From contig NZ_FNCA01000001.1 in assembly GCF_900100715.1 (NCBI RefSeq), positions 62,001-126,000 on the forward strand: a stretch of 64,000 nt of DNA, read 5' to 3'. Each line of letters opens with the position of its first letter. Position 1 is the stretch's first letter. This document shows positions 24,740-34,754 of this stretch, in pieces. The notes under the pieces were generated by a model that ran no database searches, was not told where the DNA came from, and was given only the letters and a program-made list of their open reading frames with translations. Both the position numbers and the translations under genes were made by a program. This DNA comes from Methanolobus vulcani. GTDB lineage: Archaea > Halobacteriota > Methanosarcinia > Methanosarcinales > Methanosarcinaceae.

Positions 24740-25315
24740 ATGTTCATCTTCGGTCACATAGGGATCACAGTTGGGATATTTGTCCTTATAAGAACACATC
24801 CCGCATTTTCAAAAATTGACCTGAACATTCTATTTATCGCATTCGGTGCCATGCTCCCTGACATCCTGGACAAGCCACTTGGAGAGGGTCTGCTTGCAGA
24901 TACACTTGCAAACGGCAGGATATACGGTCACACATTGCTCTTCTTCTTCCTTGTCCTGACAATAGCATACTATATCTACAAAAAGATAGACAACCCTAAC
25001 CTGCTGATAATACCTGTCGCTTCCTTCATGCACCTGTTGCAAGACAGGATGTGGATGACACCTCAAACACTTTTCTGGCCGCTCATGGGATGGCAGTTTC
25101 CAGACGGATATCAGTCCGCGGGCATACTTGACTATTTTCTCAGCATATTCAAAAATGCATACACTCCGGCAATGAGCTTTGTATTTCTGTCAGAACTATC
25201 AGGACTTTTGATCTTGATAATTGTCCTCGGAAGCAGCATAAGGAACAAACTAATTTTGCCTTATATAACAAGTAGGAAAGAAGGAGTATCGGTTCCAAAG
25301 GAAAATAATAGTTGA
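24740..25315 (+). CDS. YdjM/DUF457-like membrane protein
   Basis: 191 aa, five to six hydrophobic helices. FGHIGITVGIFVL, GAMLPDILDKPLG, NGRIYGHTLLFFF and SFMHLLQDRMW follow the same H/D/H spacing as the divergent neighbour. The residue after the fourth motif (DRMWMTPQTLFWP) also fits this family. ATG 24740 is chosen over the GTG two codons upstream. Its function is not established. Confidence 0.75.
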   Translation: MFIFGHIGITVGIFVLIRTHPAFSKIDLNILFIAFGAMLPDILDKPLGEGLLADTLANGRIYGHTLLFFFLVLTIAYYIYKKIDNPNLLIIPVASFMHLLQDRMWMTPQTLFWPLMGWQFPDGYQSAGILDYFLSIFKNAYTPAMSFVFLSELSGLLILIIVLGSSIRNKLILPYITSRKEGVSVPKENNS

Positions 25316-25553
25316 AGATAAACTTTTCCTGAAATTACTATCTCAATATGAACTCCATATACAGTTACCCAATAAATACAATAAGTTCAACTAAATACTG
25401 ACATTCATTTTCGGCACTATGCCAAAACTTTTCAAGTAAGAGATATATACATACTTGAAAAACTGAGGCGCAGTTATACAAAGATACATTTTATTTCGCC
25501 ACAGGAAGTAATCTGGCTGCATATCCGAAAGCTTGCAGTAAATGGCAGGTCAT

Positions 25554-28500
25554 ATGATAAAAAATAATGAAGAGAATCTTAAACTGAAAAAGCTGGTTGC
25601 CTATTCAGAAGAACTTTTCCAGAGCTCTGCCGATGATATCGATTACGATCGTATAAATGAAATGATGAAGGATATTTCAGGTGCCAGATATGCTGCTTTT
25701 ATTCTTTTTGATGAGAACATCAATGCATACATAACAAAAAGTGTCCATGGAACCGAAGACCAGATCCAGAAAGCCTGTAAGATTCTTGATCTTAACCTTC
25801 AGGGAAAAGTATGGAACAGAGAAGCGAGTCTTGAAAATAAGATAAGGAACAATATAATCACACGCTTTTCATCAATACATGAACTTACAGAAGGATCGTT
25901 TCCAAAAGCTCCCATCTTAATGCTGGAAAAGACATTCAATGTAGGTCCGACAATAGTTGCTAACATTGTCAGAAATAACCTTGATCGGGGATATTTTGTT
26001 CTGATCTATCATGTCGGGGAAGAGCATACCAATGAAGAGCTAATTGAAGTTTTTTCACGACAGGTTGGGTTGCTGCTTGAGAGGAAAAGAACAGAAGAAA
26101 AACTCCATTTCCAGTTCAATTACCAGAAAATGATATCCGACATCAGCTCAAAGTTCCTGAGTATTTCTGATGATGAACTTGATAATGCTATAAATGAAGC
26201 TCTTGAAATGTGCAGGGGACTTTTTGGTGTGGAAAGAGCATATATATCTCTTTTTTCCGATGATGGAAAGATGATCGATAAAAGCTATGAGTGTTGTGCA
26301 GAAGGAATCGAAAGTCATGCGCACACAGTCATAGGAACAAAACTTGATGATTATCCCTGGTTTAAGAAGAACATTATGGAACTGGAACACATGTATGTTC
26401 CAGATGTTTATAAAATGCCACCAGAAGCCAGATCTGTAAAAGAGAAATGGAAAGAATATTCGTTAAGATCAATAATTCACATACCACTTAAAGAACAAAA
26501 CAAGGTTGTAGGATTTTTTGGTTTTAACTCTCTCCATGAGCGAACATGGTCAGAAGAACAGATCACACTATTAAAGGTACTTGCAGGGATAATCTCCAGT
26601 GCCCTTGAAAAAAGAACAGAGAGAAAAGAACTCCAAATACAGAAAAAAAGACTTAGTGATGCACAGAGGATCGGAAAGATAGGAAGCTGGGAATTTGACA
26701 TGAACACAGGAATGGTTCATGCATCAAAAGAGGCATTCAGGATATATGGCATAAATGACACCAGCATAACGATTCGTGATGTTCAGTCTCTTGTTCTGCC
26801 TCAGTTCAGACCTGAACTTGATAGGGCATTAATTGATCTCATAGAACAAAACAAACCCTATAATGTGGAGTTCAGTATTAGAAGGGCCGCTAATTGTGAG
26901 ATACGCCATATAACTTCAACTGCAGAATACAAAGCCGACAAAAATGTAGTAGTCGGGACTCTTCAGGATATTACCGAACGTAAGGAAGCAGAGAAAAGAA
27001 TTGCTGAAGAGGAAGTCTGGAAGCATGAGCTCATAAAGAACTCAATGGATGGGATCGTAGTACTTGACATGCTTGGTAGGGTTTACGAAGCAAACCAGCG
27101 TTATTCGGACATGCTTGGCTATTCACTTGACGAAATAAAAAATATGCATATATGGGACTGGGACAAAAGCATAGATAGTAATCAACTTCCATGGGCATTG
27201 ATGTCTGCACAGAAATATGAAAGATATATCGAAACCCATTACAAGAGAAAAGACGGGACGATAATAAATGTGGAGATCAGTTCCAGTAGTGCTATTTGTG
27301 GTGATCAGGAACTTGTATTTTGCGTATGCAGGGATATAACCGATAGAAAACGCTCAGAAGATGACCTAAGGAACAGGACACAACTACTGGACATTGCTCT
27401 TGAAGCCACATGTGCAGGAATCTGGAATGTGGATCTGCTGACAGGAAGCATTGGACTGGAGGGACTTGAAAGCTGGAAAAAGATAACGGGATACGATATC
27501 AGCGATTTTTCTGATTACAACCTTACAATGTGGGAAGAACTGATCCATCCGGATGATGCTGAAGAAGTTATCACTAAGTTCACCGATACAGCCACCGGGA
27601 AAAACGATCATTACCTGTCAGAGTACAGAATGCTTCACAAAGACGGATACTGGGTATGGGTACGTGCACATGGACGAGTTTCCAGCTATGATAAAGATGG
27701 AAAAGCACTGCATGTTTATGGAACACACATTAGCATAGATGAGAACAAAAAGGCGGAAGAAAAAGCAAAGGCTGCAAGCCAGGCAAAGTCAGATTTCCTT
27801 GCAAACATGAGTCATGAGATCCGTACACCATTAAATGGCATTATCGGATTTACAGATCTGCTAATGGAATCTCAGCTAAGTCCTTCACAATTTCAGCATA
27901 TGCAAACAATTCATGCATCTGCCAATTCACTTCTTGACCTGATAAATGACGTGCTTGATATCTCTAAGATAGAGGCAGGAAAGCTTGAACTTGAGAACGA
28001 AAGTTTTGATCTAAGAGAGCTGTGCGAACAGATAGCAGATATGCTGAAGTACAATGCACATGCAAAGGGACTTGAACTTCTACTTAGCATTTCATCTGAT
28101 ATCCCGGATCTTGTTGTTGGCGACCGCATAAGACTAAGACAGGTGCTTGTGAATCTCCTGGGAAATGCCATCAAATTTACAGTTTCCGGAGAAGTGGAAC
28201 TAAAAGTTCATACTGAAAAAATGGATACGGAAGGGAAAGCTGATATAAGATTCTCTGTCATGGACACTGGCATAGGTATTCCGGCGGATAGACAAAAGGA
28301 GGTATTTGAAGCTTTTTCACAGGCAGATAATTCCATTTCCAGAAAATACGGAGGAACCGGCCTTGGCCTTAGTATTTCAAACAGGCTCCTTGAAAAAATG
28401 AATTCCAGACTTGAACTTAGCAGTGAAGAAGGAAAAGGAAGCATTTTTAGTTTCTCTGTCTCAATGCCCTGTGAATGTACAGAACCATCTGATAAGAATA

Positions 28501-29765
28501 AGAAGACAACAGATTTTGGAAAGGTACTCATAGTTGACGATAATGTCAAAAACTGCCACATAATAAGATCTATCCTGGAAGACGCAGGTATTGCCACAGA
28601 ACTGGCCTGCTCTGGAAAAGAAGCAGTGGAGAACTCTAAGGAAATAGCTGATGAAATCAGACTAATCATCTTAGACAAGCACATGCCTTCTATGACAGGA
28701 ACTAAGTTGCTGCAGGAGATACGTGCCGGAAATAGTTATTACTCCCGTGACATACCACTTATAATAATGCAGGATTCAACTGACATAAATGACGTTGAAA
28801 AATGGGACAGCGAAGTAGCTATAAATGAAATAGTAGATGAAAATTCGACCCATACCTTAATTAAACCGATAAAAAGGGAAGAACTGCTTGAAAATATAAT
28901 CCGCCTATTATCAGGTGAAAAGAACAGTATACCTGAAAAATTCCACTATCTTAAACAGCCTGGAAATAAAAATGAAAAAAAATACAGGGTCCTTATTGCA
29001 GAGGACAATGAAACGAACATGCTTCTTAGTGTTACCATTGTTTCTAAGATCCTTCCGAATTCAGAAATATACAAAGCAAAGAATGGAAAAAAAGCAGTGG
29101 AACTGTTCAAAGAATGGCATCCTGACCTGATACTGATGGATATACAGATGCCTGAGATCAGTGGATATGATGCTACTTCCATGATAAGGGATATCGAAAG
29201 GACAACAGGCACCCACACTCCGATAATTGCACTGACGGCAGGAACTTTCAGAGGCGAGAAAGAAAAATGCCTCGAAAACGGGCTTGATGACTATGTCCCA
29301 AAACCAATTGTCTTAGATACCATTCACCATGTTTGTGAAAAATGGCTATTTAATAGAGATGGACAAAAGTCTCAGAGAAATGGAATAACAAATAATGAAG
29401 AAGAAGAGAGAGAGATTACCTTCAATAATGTCCACTTCGATTCACAATGGCTGCGGGATAATACAAGTGGGAGTAAAGAACTATACCAAAATCTGACAGC
29501 AATGGCAATGAAATCCTTTGCACAAAATTATGAACAAATGTGCAATGCACATTCAAATAATGATATGGAACAGGTAAGTACCATCGCCCATAAGACAAAG
29601 GGAACAGCACTTAACACAGGTTTTAATTTGCTTGCAACTATTGCTGCAGATATTGAAGATTCTGCAAGTAATAAAATTGAAACTGGTACCCTTGAACTCC
29701 TTGACAGGATGAAAAAAGAGATCGAGTATCTTACATCTTTTTTTGATGGACAGAATATCAATTGA
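25554..29765 (+). CDS. Soluble hybrid histidine kinase: GAF-GAF-PAS x3-HisKA-HATPase-REC-REC-HPt
   Basis: About 1403 aa without membrane segments, so a cytoplasmic sensor. Order: GAF-like (to ~200), a second GAF (~205-355), three PAS/PAC units (~365-480, 490-605, 615-735, each ending in DITE/DITD or a similar PAC motif), HisKA with NMSHEIRTPLNG (~770), HATPase with GTGLGLSISNRLL (~935). Then a receiver with LIILDKHMP (~1040), a receiver with LILMDIQMP (~1195) and an HPt domain with IAHKTKGTALN. All phospho-acceptor His and Asp residues are present, giving a full phosphorelay in one chain. No output domain is seen. ATG 25554 has CAGGT upstream; ATG 25542 is the alternative. Confidence 0.93.
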   Translation: MIKNNEENLKLKKLVAYSEELFQSSADDIDYDRINEMMKDISGARYAAFILFDENINAYITKSVHGTEDQIQKACKILDLNLQGKVWNREASLENKIRNNIITRFSSIHELTEGSFPKAPILMLEKTFNVGPTIVANIVRNNLDRGYFVLIYHVGEEHTNEELIEVFSRQVGLLLERKRTEEKLHFQFNYQKMISDISSKFLSISDDELDNAINEALEMCRGLFGVERAYISLFSDDGKMIDKSYECCAEGIESHAHTVIGTKLDDYPWFKKNIMELEHMYVPDVYKMPPEARSVKEKWKEYSLRSIIHIPLKEQNKVVGFFGFNSLHERTWSEEQITLLKVLAGIISSALEKRTERKELQIQKKRLSDAQRIGKIGSWEFDMNTGMVHASKEAFRIYGINDTSITIRDVQSLVLPQFRPELDRALIDLIEQNKPYNVEFSIRRAANCEIRHITSTAEYKADKNVVVGTLQDITERKEAEKRIAEEEVWKHELIKNSMDGIVVLDMLGRVYEANQRYSDMLGYSLDEIKNMHIWDWDKSIDSNQLPWALMSAQKYERYIETHYKRKDGTIINVEISSSSAICGDQELVFCVCRDITDRKRSEDDLRNRTQLLDIALEATCAGIWNVDLLTGSIGLEGLESWKKITGYDISDFSDYNLTMWEELIHPDDAEEVITKFTDTATGKNDHYLSEYRMLHKDGYWVWVRAHGRVSSYDKDGKALHVYGTHISIDENKKAEEKAKAASQAKSDFLANMSHEIRTPLNGIIGFTDLLMESQLSPSQFQHMQTIHASANSLLDLINDVLDISKIEAGKLELENESFDLRELCEQIADMLKYNAHAKGLELLLSISSDIPDLVVGDRIRLRQVLVNLLGNAIKFTVSGEVELKVHTEKMDTEGKADIRFSVMDTGIGIPADRQKEVFEAFSQADNSISRKYGGTGLGLSISNRLLEKMNSRLELSSEEGKGSIFSFSVSMPCECTEPSDKNKKTTDFGKVLIVDDNVKNCHIIRSILEDAGIATELACSGKEAVENSKEIADEIRLIILDKHMPSMTGTKLLQEIRAGNSYYSRDIPLIIMQDSTDINDVEKWDSEVAINEIVDENSTHTLIKPIKREELLENIIRLLSGEKNSIPEKFHYLKQPGNKNEKKYRVLIAEDNETNMLLSVTIVSKILPNSEIYKAKNGKKAVELFKEWHPDLILMDIQMPEISGYDATSMIRDIERTTGTHTPIIALTAGTFRGEKEKCLENGLDDYVPKPIVLDTIHHVCEKWLFNRDGQKSQRNGITNNEEEEREITFNNVHFDSQWLRDNTSGSKELYQNLTAMAMKSFAQNYEQMCNAHSNNDMEQVSTIAHKTKGTALNTGFNLLATIAADIEDSASNKIETGTLELLDRMKKEIEYLTSFFDGQNIN

Positions 29766-29803
29766 ACGATTCTCAGTTGAACGCTTCTCAGTTGAACGAT
29801 TCG
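29759..29803 (+). repeat. 15-bp tandem repeat x3 across the kinase stop codon
   Basis: Units CAATTGAACGATTCT, CAGTTGAACGCTTCT and CAGTTGAACGATTCG follow one another. The first contains the kinase stop codon, and each carries the same in-frame TGA. Confidence 0.8.
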
Positions 29804-29864
29804 GAATCACAATTATTAACTGTTTAATAAAACATCAACATTCGTGAAAAGAAAAGTAATAAAT

Positions 29865-29873
29865 TTATATAAG
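29865..29873 (+). promoter_or_regulatory. TATA box of the diacetamido-sugar operon
   Basis: TTATATAAG centred about 28 bp before the ATG at 29897. With archaeal spacing, transcription would begin at or just before the ATG, suggesting a leaderless mRNA. Confidence 0.6.
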
Positions 29874-29896
29874 CTTAAATCCTTTTGTGAAATAAA

Positions 29897-30574
29897 ATGA
29901 GTGGGATCATGCAAAACAATACATATATTCACAGATCTGCTAAACTTTATGGATCCAGCAGCATCGGCAAAGAGTCTGTAGTGCTTGAAAATGTAATACT
30001 TGGATATCCTCAGCACAGTATACTTATGGAAATCACAAAGGCTGACGTTGACATAGAAAACTATGGGCAGCCGGGTACTGTGATAGGTGACAATGCATTC
30101 ATTCGGGCAGGAACGACCATCTTTAGCAATGTAAAAGCAGGGAATAATTTCAAGACCGGACATAATGCCATGATAAGAGAGAACACCATAATAGGTGACA
30201 ATGTCCTCATTGGAACAAATGTGATAATCGACGGCAATGTTACCATAGGTAGTAATGTCAGCATCCAGGGCAATGTGTATATTCCCACCCATGTGACCAT
30301 TGAAGATAAAGTCTTTATCGGTCCCTGTGCGGTTCTTGCCAACGACAAGTATCCTATCAGAGGAGAATATCATCCCGAAGGTCCGGTGATCAGAAAAGGT
30401 GCTTCTATTGGTGCTAATGCTACGCTGGTTCCCGGAGTAGAGATAGGCGAGGGAGCCATGGTGGCTGCCGGAGCACTGGTTACAAAGGACGTACCTGCAT
30501 GGAAACTTGCTATAGGATGCCCTGCAAAGATCGTTGACCTTCCTGAAAAACTGGAAACATTGAATAGTATATAA
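29897..30574 (+). CDS. WbpD/WlbB-like N-acetyltransferase (left-handed beta helix)
   Basis: 225 aa of hexapeptide repeats ([33 protein letters not shown] and so on), then [20 protein letters not shown] and [19 protein letters not shown]. This matches the acetyltransferases that acetylate the 3-amino group of UDP-GlcNAc3NA in GlcNAc3NAcA synthesis. It is followed by the aminotransferase, oxidoreductase and dehydrogenase of the same pathway in one operon. An internal ATG at 29909 with a purine-rich site is an alternative start. Confidence 0.85.
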   Translation: MSGIMQNNTYIHRSAKLYGSSSIGKESVVLENVILGYPQHSILMEITKADVDIENYGQPGTVIGDNAFIRAGTTIFSNVKAGNNFKTGHNAMIRENTIIGDNVLIGTNVIIDGNVTIGSNVSIQGNVYIPTHVTIEDKVFIGPCAVLANDKYPIRGEYHPEGPVIRKGASIGANATLVPGVEIGEGAMVAAGALVTKDVPAWKLAIGCPAKIVDLPEKLETLNSI

Positions 30575-30634
30575 ACAATAAGAACAATTATATTTCAAGT
30601 ATTATTATAATAATCTCAGAGATTTGTGATATCC

Positions 30635-31720
30635 ATGATACCCATTGCAAAACCACAGCTTGATGAAGCTGAAATTGAAGCCGTCACTAATGTACTGCGC
30701 TCGGGAATTATCGCTGAAGGACCGCGTGTTGCAGAGTTTGAACAGGAATTTGCGGATTATACAGGCACAGAATATGCAGTGGCAGTGAATTCTGGAACTG
30801 CCGCACTACATGCTGCTTTATTTGCACACGGCATCGGAAAGGGTGATGAGATTATCACAAGCTCTTTCAGTTTTATAGCCACAGCCAACTCCATACTTTT
30901 TACAGGTGCAAGACCTGTGTTTGCTGACATAAAGTCCGACACATTCAATCTTGATCCTCAACTTATCGAAGAAAAGATCACACCTGCTACAAAAGCCATC
31001 ATGCCAGTACACCTCTATGGCCATCCTGCAGACATGGGATTGATGAACGACATTGCAGAGGACCATGACCTGATACTTATTGAAGACGCATGCCAGGCAC
31101 ACGGAGCCATTTATAATGGGAAAAAAGTAGGTTCCTTCGGTACAGGTGCATTCAGTTTCTACCCTACCAAGAACATGACCACCAGTGAAGGTGGAATCAT
31201 CACTACTGATAACAAAGAAGTTGCCGATAGAGCACGCATGATACGTGCACACGGTTCCAAACAACGTTATCTTCATGAAATGCTGGGTTACAACCTTAGA
31301 ATGACAGATATATCAGCTGCTATTGGAATGGTTCAACTGAAAAGACTTCCTTACTATATAGAAACAAGGAAGAGAAATGCAAAAATGCTTACAGATAAAC
31401 TTCAGGGTATAGAAGGCATTGAATGCCCGATGGTCAGGAAAGACTGCGAGCATGTATTCCACCAATACACCATACGTACTAAGAATAGAGATCATTTGGC
31501 AGACTATCTGAAAGAGAAAGATATTGGTTCCGGAATATACTATCCAATACCCATCCACAGACAGCCTTACTATAAGGAACTTGGATACAACGATAATCTT
31601 TTGGTTACGGAAAAGGCCTCAAGAGAAGTACTCTCACTACCAGTCCATCCTGCTGTGACCGAGAATGATATCAACACAATAAGTAATGCAATAAAACAGT
31701 GGAGTGATGCACAATGTTAA
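30635..31720 (+). CDS. WbpE-like PLP-dependent sugar aminotransferase (DegT family)
   Basis: 361 aa. MIPIAKPQLDEAEIEAVTNV, AVNSGTAALHAALFA, LIEDACQAHGAIYNG and the PLP lysine region FSFYPTKNMTTSEGG are all present, as is RMTDISAAIGMVQL. DegT enzymes of this type aminate 3-keto UDP-sugars with glutamate. ATG 30635 has GTGAT four bases before it; GTG 30626 is less likely. The 3' end overlaps the next gene by 7 nt. Confidence 0.92.
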   Translation: MIPIAKPQLDEAEIEAVTNVLRSGIIAEGPRVAEFEQEFADYTGTEYAVAVNSGTAALHAALFAHGIGKGDEIITSSFSFIATANSILFTGARPVFADIKSDTFNLDPQLIEEKITPATKAIMPVHLYGHPADMGLMNDIAEDHDLILIEDACQAHGAIYNGKKVGSFGTGAFSFYPTKNMTTSEGGIITTDNKEVADRARMIRAHGSKQRYLHEMLGYNLRMTDISAAIGMVQLKRLPYYIETRKRNAKMLTDKLQGIEGIECPMVRKDCEHVFHQYTIRTKNRDHLADYLKEKDIGSGIYYPIPIHRQPYYKELGYNDNLLVTEKASREVLSLPVHPAVTENDINTISNAIKQWSDAQC

Positions 31721-32652
31721 GAGTCGGTGTCATCGGTGCCGGTGCCATGGGTAAGAACCACATACGTATCTACAGTGAGATGTCTGGTGTGGAACTTGCT
31801 GGTATTTCGGATATCGACAAGGATCTTGTGGAAAGTCTTGCACAGCAGTATAATACTAATGCTTTTACAGATTACAGGGAAATGCTGGCATCGGGAATTG
31901 ATGCAGTAAGCATTGTTGTTCCTACCAAGATGCACCGTCAGGTTGCCATAGATGCTATTGAAGCGGGTGCACACGTACTTGTAGAAAAACCCATTGCAGA
32001 CACCGTTGAGAATGCTGATGCAATCATTGATGCAGCTAAGAAAAAGGGACGTCTTGTAATGGTTGGACATATTGAGAGGTTCAACCCTGCTGTCATAAAG
32101 CTCAAAGAGATAATCGAATCAGGTCTGCTCGGGAAGATAGTTTCTATTTCTACCAGAAGAGTTGGACCCTATAATCCAAGGATAAGAGATGTAGGTGTTA
32201 TTCTGGACATCGGTGTACATGACATAGATGTAATATCATATCTTTATGGCAGTGATATTAATCAGGTATATGCAGTAGCCGGGGCAGATATCCACTCCTT
32301 TGAGGACCATGCCACCATACACATGAGACTTGATCATTCTTTCTCCGGGCTGGTTGAGGTAAACTGGCTCACACCGCATAAAGTGAGAAAGCTCACAGCC
32401 GTTGGTGTTGGCGGTGTTGCCTATCTTGACTATATAGACCAGACAGTGGAACTTCATGACAGTGGCTGGATCAGGAAAGCAAAGATAGAACAGAAAGAAC
32501 CACTCAGGAACGAACTTGAATATTTCATTGATTGTATCAATAACGGCAAACAGCCAAATCCTTCCGGAACTGATGGAAAGCATGCACTGAAAGTAAGTCT
32601 TGCAGCCATTAGTTCATACAAAGAAGCAAAAATGATAGATATTAAGGAATGA
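31714..32652 (+). CDS. WbpB-like Gfo/Idh/MocA oxidoreductase
   Basis: 312 aa. N-terminal NAD-binding VGVIGAGAMGKNHIRIY, then VLVEKPIADTVENAD (EKP motif) and GHIERFNPAVIKLK, DIGVHDIDVISYLYG. In the GlcNAc3NAcA pathway this enzyme oxidises C3 of UDP-N-acetylglucosaminuronic acid before the aminotransferase acts. It overlaps both neighbours, so the four genes are translationally linked. Confidence 0.9.
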   Translation: MLRVGVIGAGAMGKNHIRIYSEMSGVELAGISDIDKDLVESLAQQYNTNAFTDYREMLASGIDAVSIVVPTKMHRQVAIDAIEAGAHVLVEKPIADTVENADAIIDAAKKKGRLVMVGHIERFNPAVIKLKEIIESGLLGKIVSISTRRVGPYNPRIRDVGVILDIGVHDIDVISYLYGSDINQVYAVAGADIHSFEDHATIHMRLDHSFSGLVEVNWLTPHKVRKLTAVGVGGVAYLDYIDQTVELHDSGWIRKAKIEQKEPLRNELEYFIDCINNGKQPNPSGTDGKHALKVSLAAISSYKEAKMIDIKE

Positions 32653-32657
32653 TGATC

Positions 32658-34091
32658 ATGAGCCAGAAACTCGAGAATATTTTGAAAGAAAAAGGACCTA
32701 TAAAGAAGATAGGAGTTATAGGAATGGGTTATGTAGGCATCCCTGCAGCGGCCCTTTTTGCTGATTCAGATAAGTTTGACCATGTACTTGGATTCCAGAG
32801 GGATTCTCCTTCATCAGGTTACAAGATAGAAATGCTCAATCATGGTGAAAGTCCACTTAAAGGTGAGGAACCCGGACTGGAAGAGCTTCTTAAAAAGGTA
32901 ACTGACGCAGGTAAGTTTGAGTGCACACCCGACTTTTCCAGAATATCAGAACTTGATGCAGTTACACTGGCAATTCAGACACCTTTTGCAGACCCAAAGG
33001 CACTGGAACCTGACTTTGGGGCGCTTAAAGAAGGAATACGCAATGTAGGCAGATACCTTAAACCAGGAGTCCTTGTCGTTCTTGAATCTACCATCACCCC
33101 TGGTACAACCGATGGAATGGCAAAGGATATACTCGAGGAAGAATCAGGACTAAAAGCAGGAGAGGACTTTGCACTTGCACATGCCCCTGAAAGAGTGATG
33201 GTTGGAAGACTACTCCGTAATATCCAGGAACATGACAGGATCGTGGGTGGTATTGATAAGGCAAGCACCGACAGGGCAGTTGAACTCTATTCACCGGTAC
33301 TCACAAAGGGAAAGGTCATACCAATGAGCGCAACTGCCGCTGAAGTCACAAAGACTGCGGAGAACACATTCAGGGACCTGCAGATCGCAGCGGCGAACCA
33401 GCTTGCACTTTACTGTGAGGCCATGGGGATCAATGTTTATGACGTAAGGGCCGGTATCGACAGCCTGAAAGGAGAAGGCATAACAAGAGCCATACTATGG
33501 CCAGGTGCCGGTGTTGGTGGACACTGCCTTACCAAGGACACCTACCACCTTGAACGTGGTGTAAAACTGGGAACCGAAGCTCTTGATTACCCACAGGATG
33601 CAGAGTCTATCTATGTACTTGCACGCAGGGTCAACGATTTCATGCCTGTGCACATGTACAACCTGACTGTTGCCGCTCTTAAAAGAATAAATATGGACAT
33701 AAAGGGTGCAAAGATTGCCATGCTTGGATGGGCTTTCATCAATGACTCAGACGATGCACGTAACCCACCGTCAGAACCTTACAGGGACATGGTCCTTGAA
33801 GCCGGAGCAGAACTTAAGGTTCATGACCCTCATGTTCTCAGCTACCCTGATGTAGAGCTGCTTAAGGACTCAAGTGACGTTATAAAAGGAGCAGATGCAG
33901 TTGTTATCTTTACAGGCCATAAAGAGTATTTTGGTCTGAAACCCGAGGACATCAAGAAACTCACAGGCAAAGAAAACACTGTGATCATAGACGGCAGAAA
34001 TGTTATCGATCCTGACACTTTCATAAATGCAGGGTTTGTGTACAAGGGAATCGGCCGTGGTGACAAGAACAGTCATCCGATCGGGCAGTAA
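32658..34091 (+). CDS. WbpA/WecC-like UDP-N-acetylhexosamine 6-dehydrogenase
   Basis: About 477 aa of the UDP-glucose/UDP-GlcNAc dehydrogenase family. IGVIGMGYVGIPAAALFA binds NAD, VLESTITPGTTDGMAKD and APERVMVG follow, then EVTKTAENTFRDLQIAAANQ, and the catalytic cysteine is in GAGVGGHCLTKDTYHL. It oxidises UDP-GlcNAc (or UDP-ManNAc) at C6 to the uronate, the first step of the pathway. ATG 32658 has AAGGA nine bases upstream; ATG 32649 overlapping the previous stop is possible. Confidence 0.92.
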   Translation: MSQKLENILKEKGPIKKIGVIGMGYVGIPAAALFADSDKFDHVLGFQRDSPSSGYKIEMLNHGESPLKGEEPGLEELLKKVTDAGKFECTPDFSRISELDAVTLAIQTPFADPKALEPDFGALKEGIRNVGRYLKPGVLVVLESTITPGTTDGMAKDILEEESGLKAGEDFALAHAPERVMVGRLLRNIQEHDRIVGGIDKASTDRAVELYSPVLTKGKVIPMSATAAEVTKTAENTFRDLQIAAANQLALYCEAMGINVYDVRAGIDSLKGEGITRAILWPGAGVGGHCLTKDTYHLERGVKLGTEALDYPQDAESIYVLARRVNDFMPVHMYNLTVAALKRINMDIKGAKIAMLGWAFINDSDDARNPPSEPYRDMVLEAGAELKVHDPHVLSYPDVELLKDSSDVIKGADAVVIFTGHKEYFGLKPEDIKKLTGKENTVIIDGRNVIDPDTFINAGFVYKGIGRGDKNSHPIGQ

Positions 34092-34092
34092 T

Positions 34093-34704
34093 CTATTCTT
34101 CACCGGGATCTGCTTCCCGGTCGTCTTCTTTTTTCCTGCGCAGATTCATCAGTATGAGGATTATAAAAAGTATCTGTGCAATCGTCACACCTATACCATC
34201 AGCCAGAAGGTCATGAACACTGGACGTACGACCCGGCACAAAGGACTGATGATATTCATCGCTTATCCCGTAGATAACACCAAGTATCACAGCAAAAATA
34301 GCCGAATACTTTCTGAGGATAACATGGTCTGAGTTTTTAAATGTGAGGTGCAGGAGAACACCCAGACCAAAGTATAGGAACATATGGGCTACTTTATCAA
34401 TATGTGCATGAGCATAATCCGCGATGTCTACCAGAAAACCAAGACCCAGACTTTTTGCAAAGTCTGCAAGTTCATACATTATAGGAATCTTAAAAATAGA
34501 AGCCGGTACGCTGAGATTGGCCTGTGCCGACAGGTAGAATATAAAACCTGCATAAAGGACTGTCAGAGCTATGAGAATCTCTTTTTTGTGTTTCATGAAA
34601 TCAAAATGCTGTATCCATGAAACCTGTTTAAGGATAAACTGTATGAAGTAAAGGAAATAAAGGACTAAAAATGCAATATATTTGTTTTTAAGAAGATTCT
34701 GCAT
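34093..34704 (-). CDS. VanZ-like membrane protein
   Basis: 203 aa with about five hydrophobic stretches. The VanZ signature is DKVAHMFLYFGLGVLL and YGISDEYHQSFVPGRTSSVH then DLLADGIG. The biochemical role of VanZ-like proteins is unknown. An internal ATG at 34596 would remove the first hydrophobic stretch. Its 3' end nearly touches the convergent dehydrogenase gene (1 bp apart). Confidence 0.88.
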   Translation of the reverse strand: MQNLLKNKYIAFLVLYFLYFIQFILKQVSWIQHFDFMKHKKEILIALTVLYAGFIFYLSAQANLSVPASIFKIPIMYELADFAKSLGLGFLVDIADYAHAHIDKVAHMFLYFGLGVLLHLTFKNSDHVILRKYSAIFAVILGVIYGISDEYHQSFVPGRTSSVHDLLADGIGVTIAQILFIILILMNLRRKKEDDREADPGEE

Positions 34705-34754
34705 ATTATTCTATATTATAAATGTTGTACTAAGTTAAAATAATTATCCGACCG

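Noticed and set aside
29816-30598. 260-codon minus-strand frame opposite the acetyltransferase gene
   Set aside because: Shadow of the hexapeptide-repeat gene; Cys/His/Tyr-rich with no domain signature, and the plus-strand gene has a TATA box and operon context.
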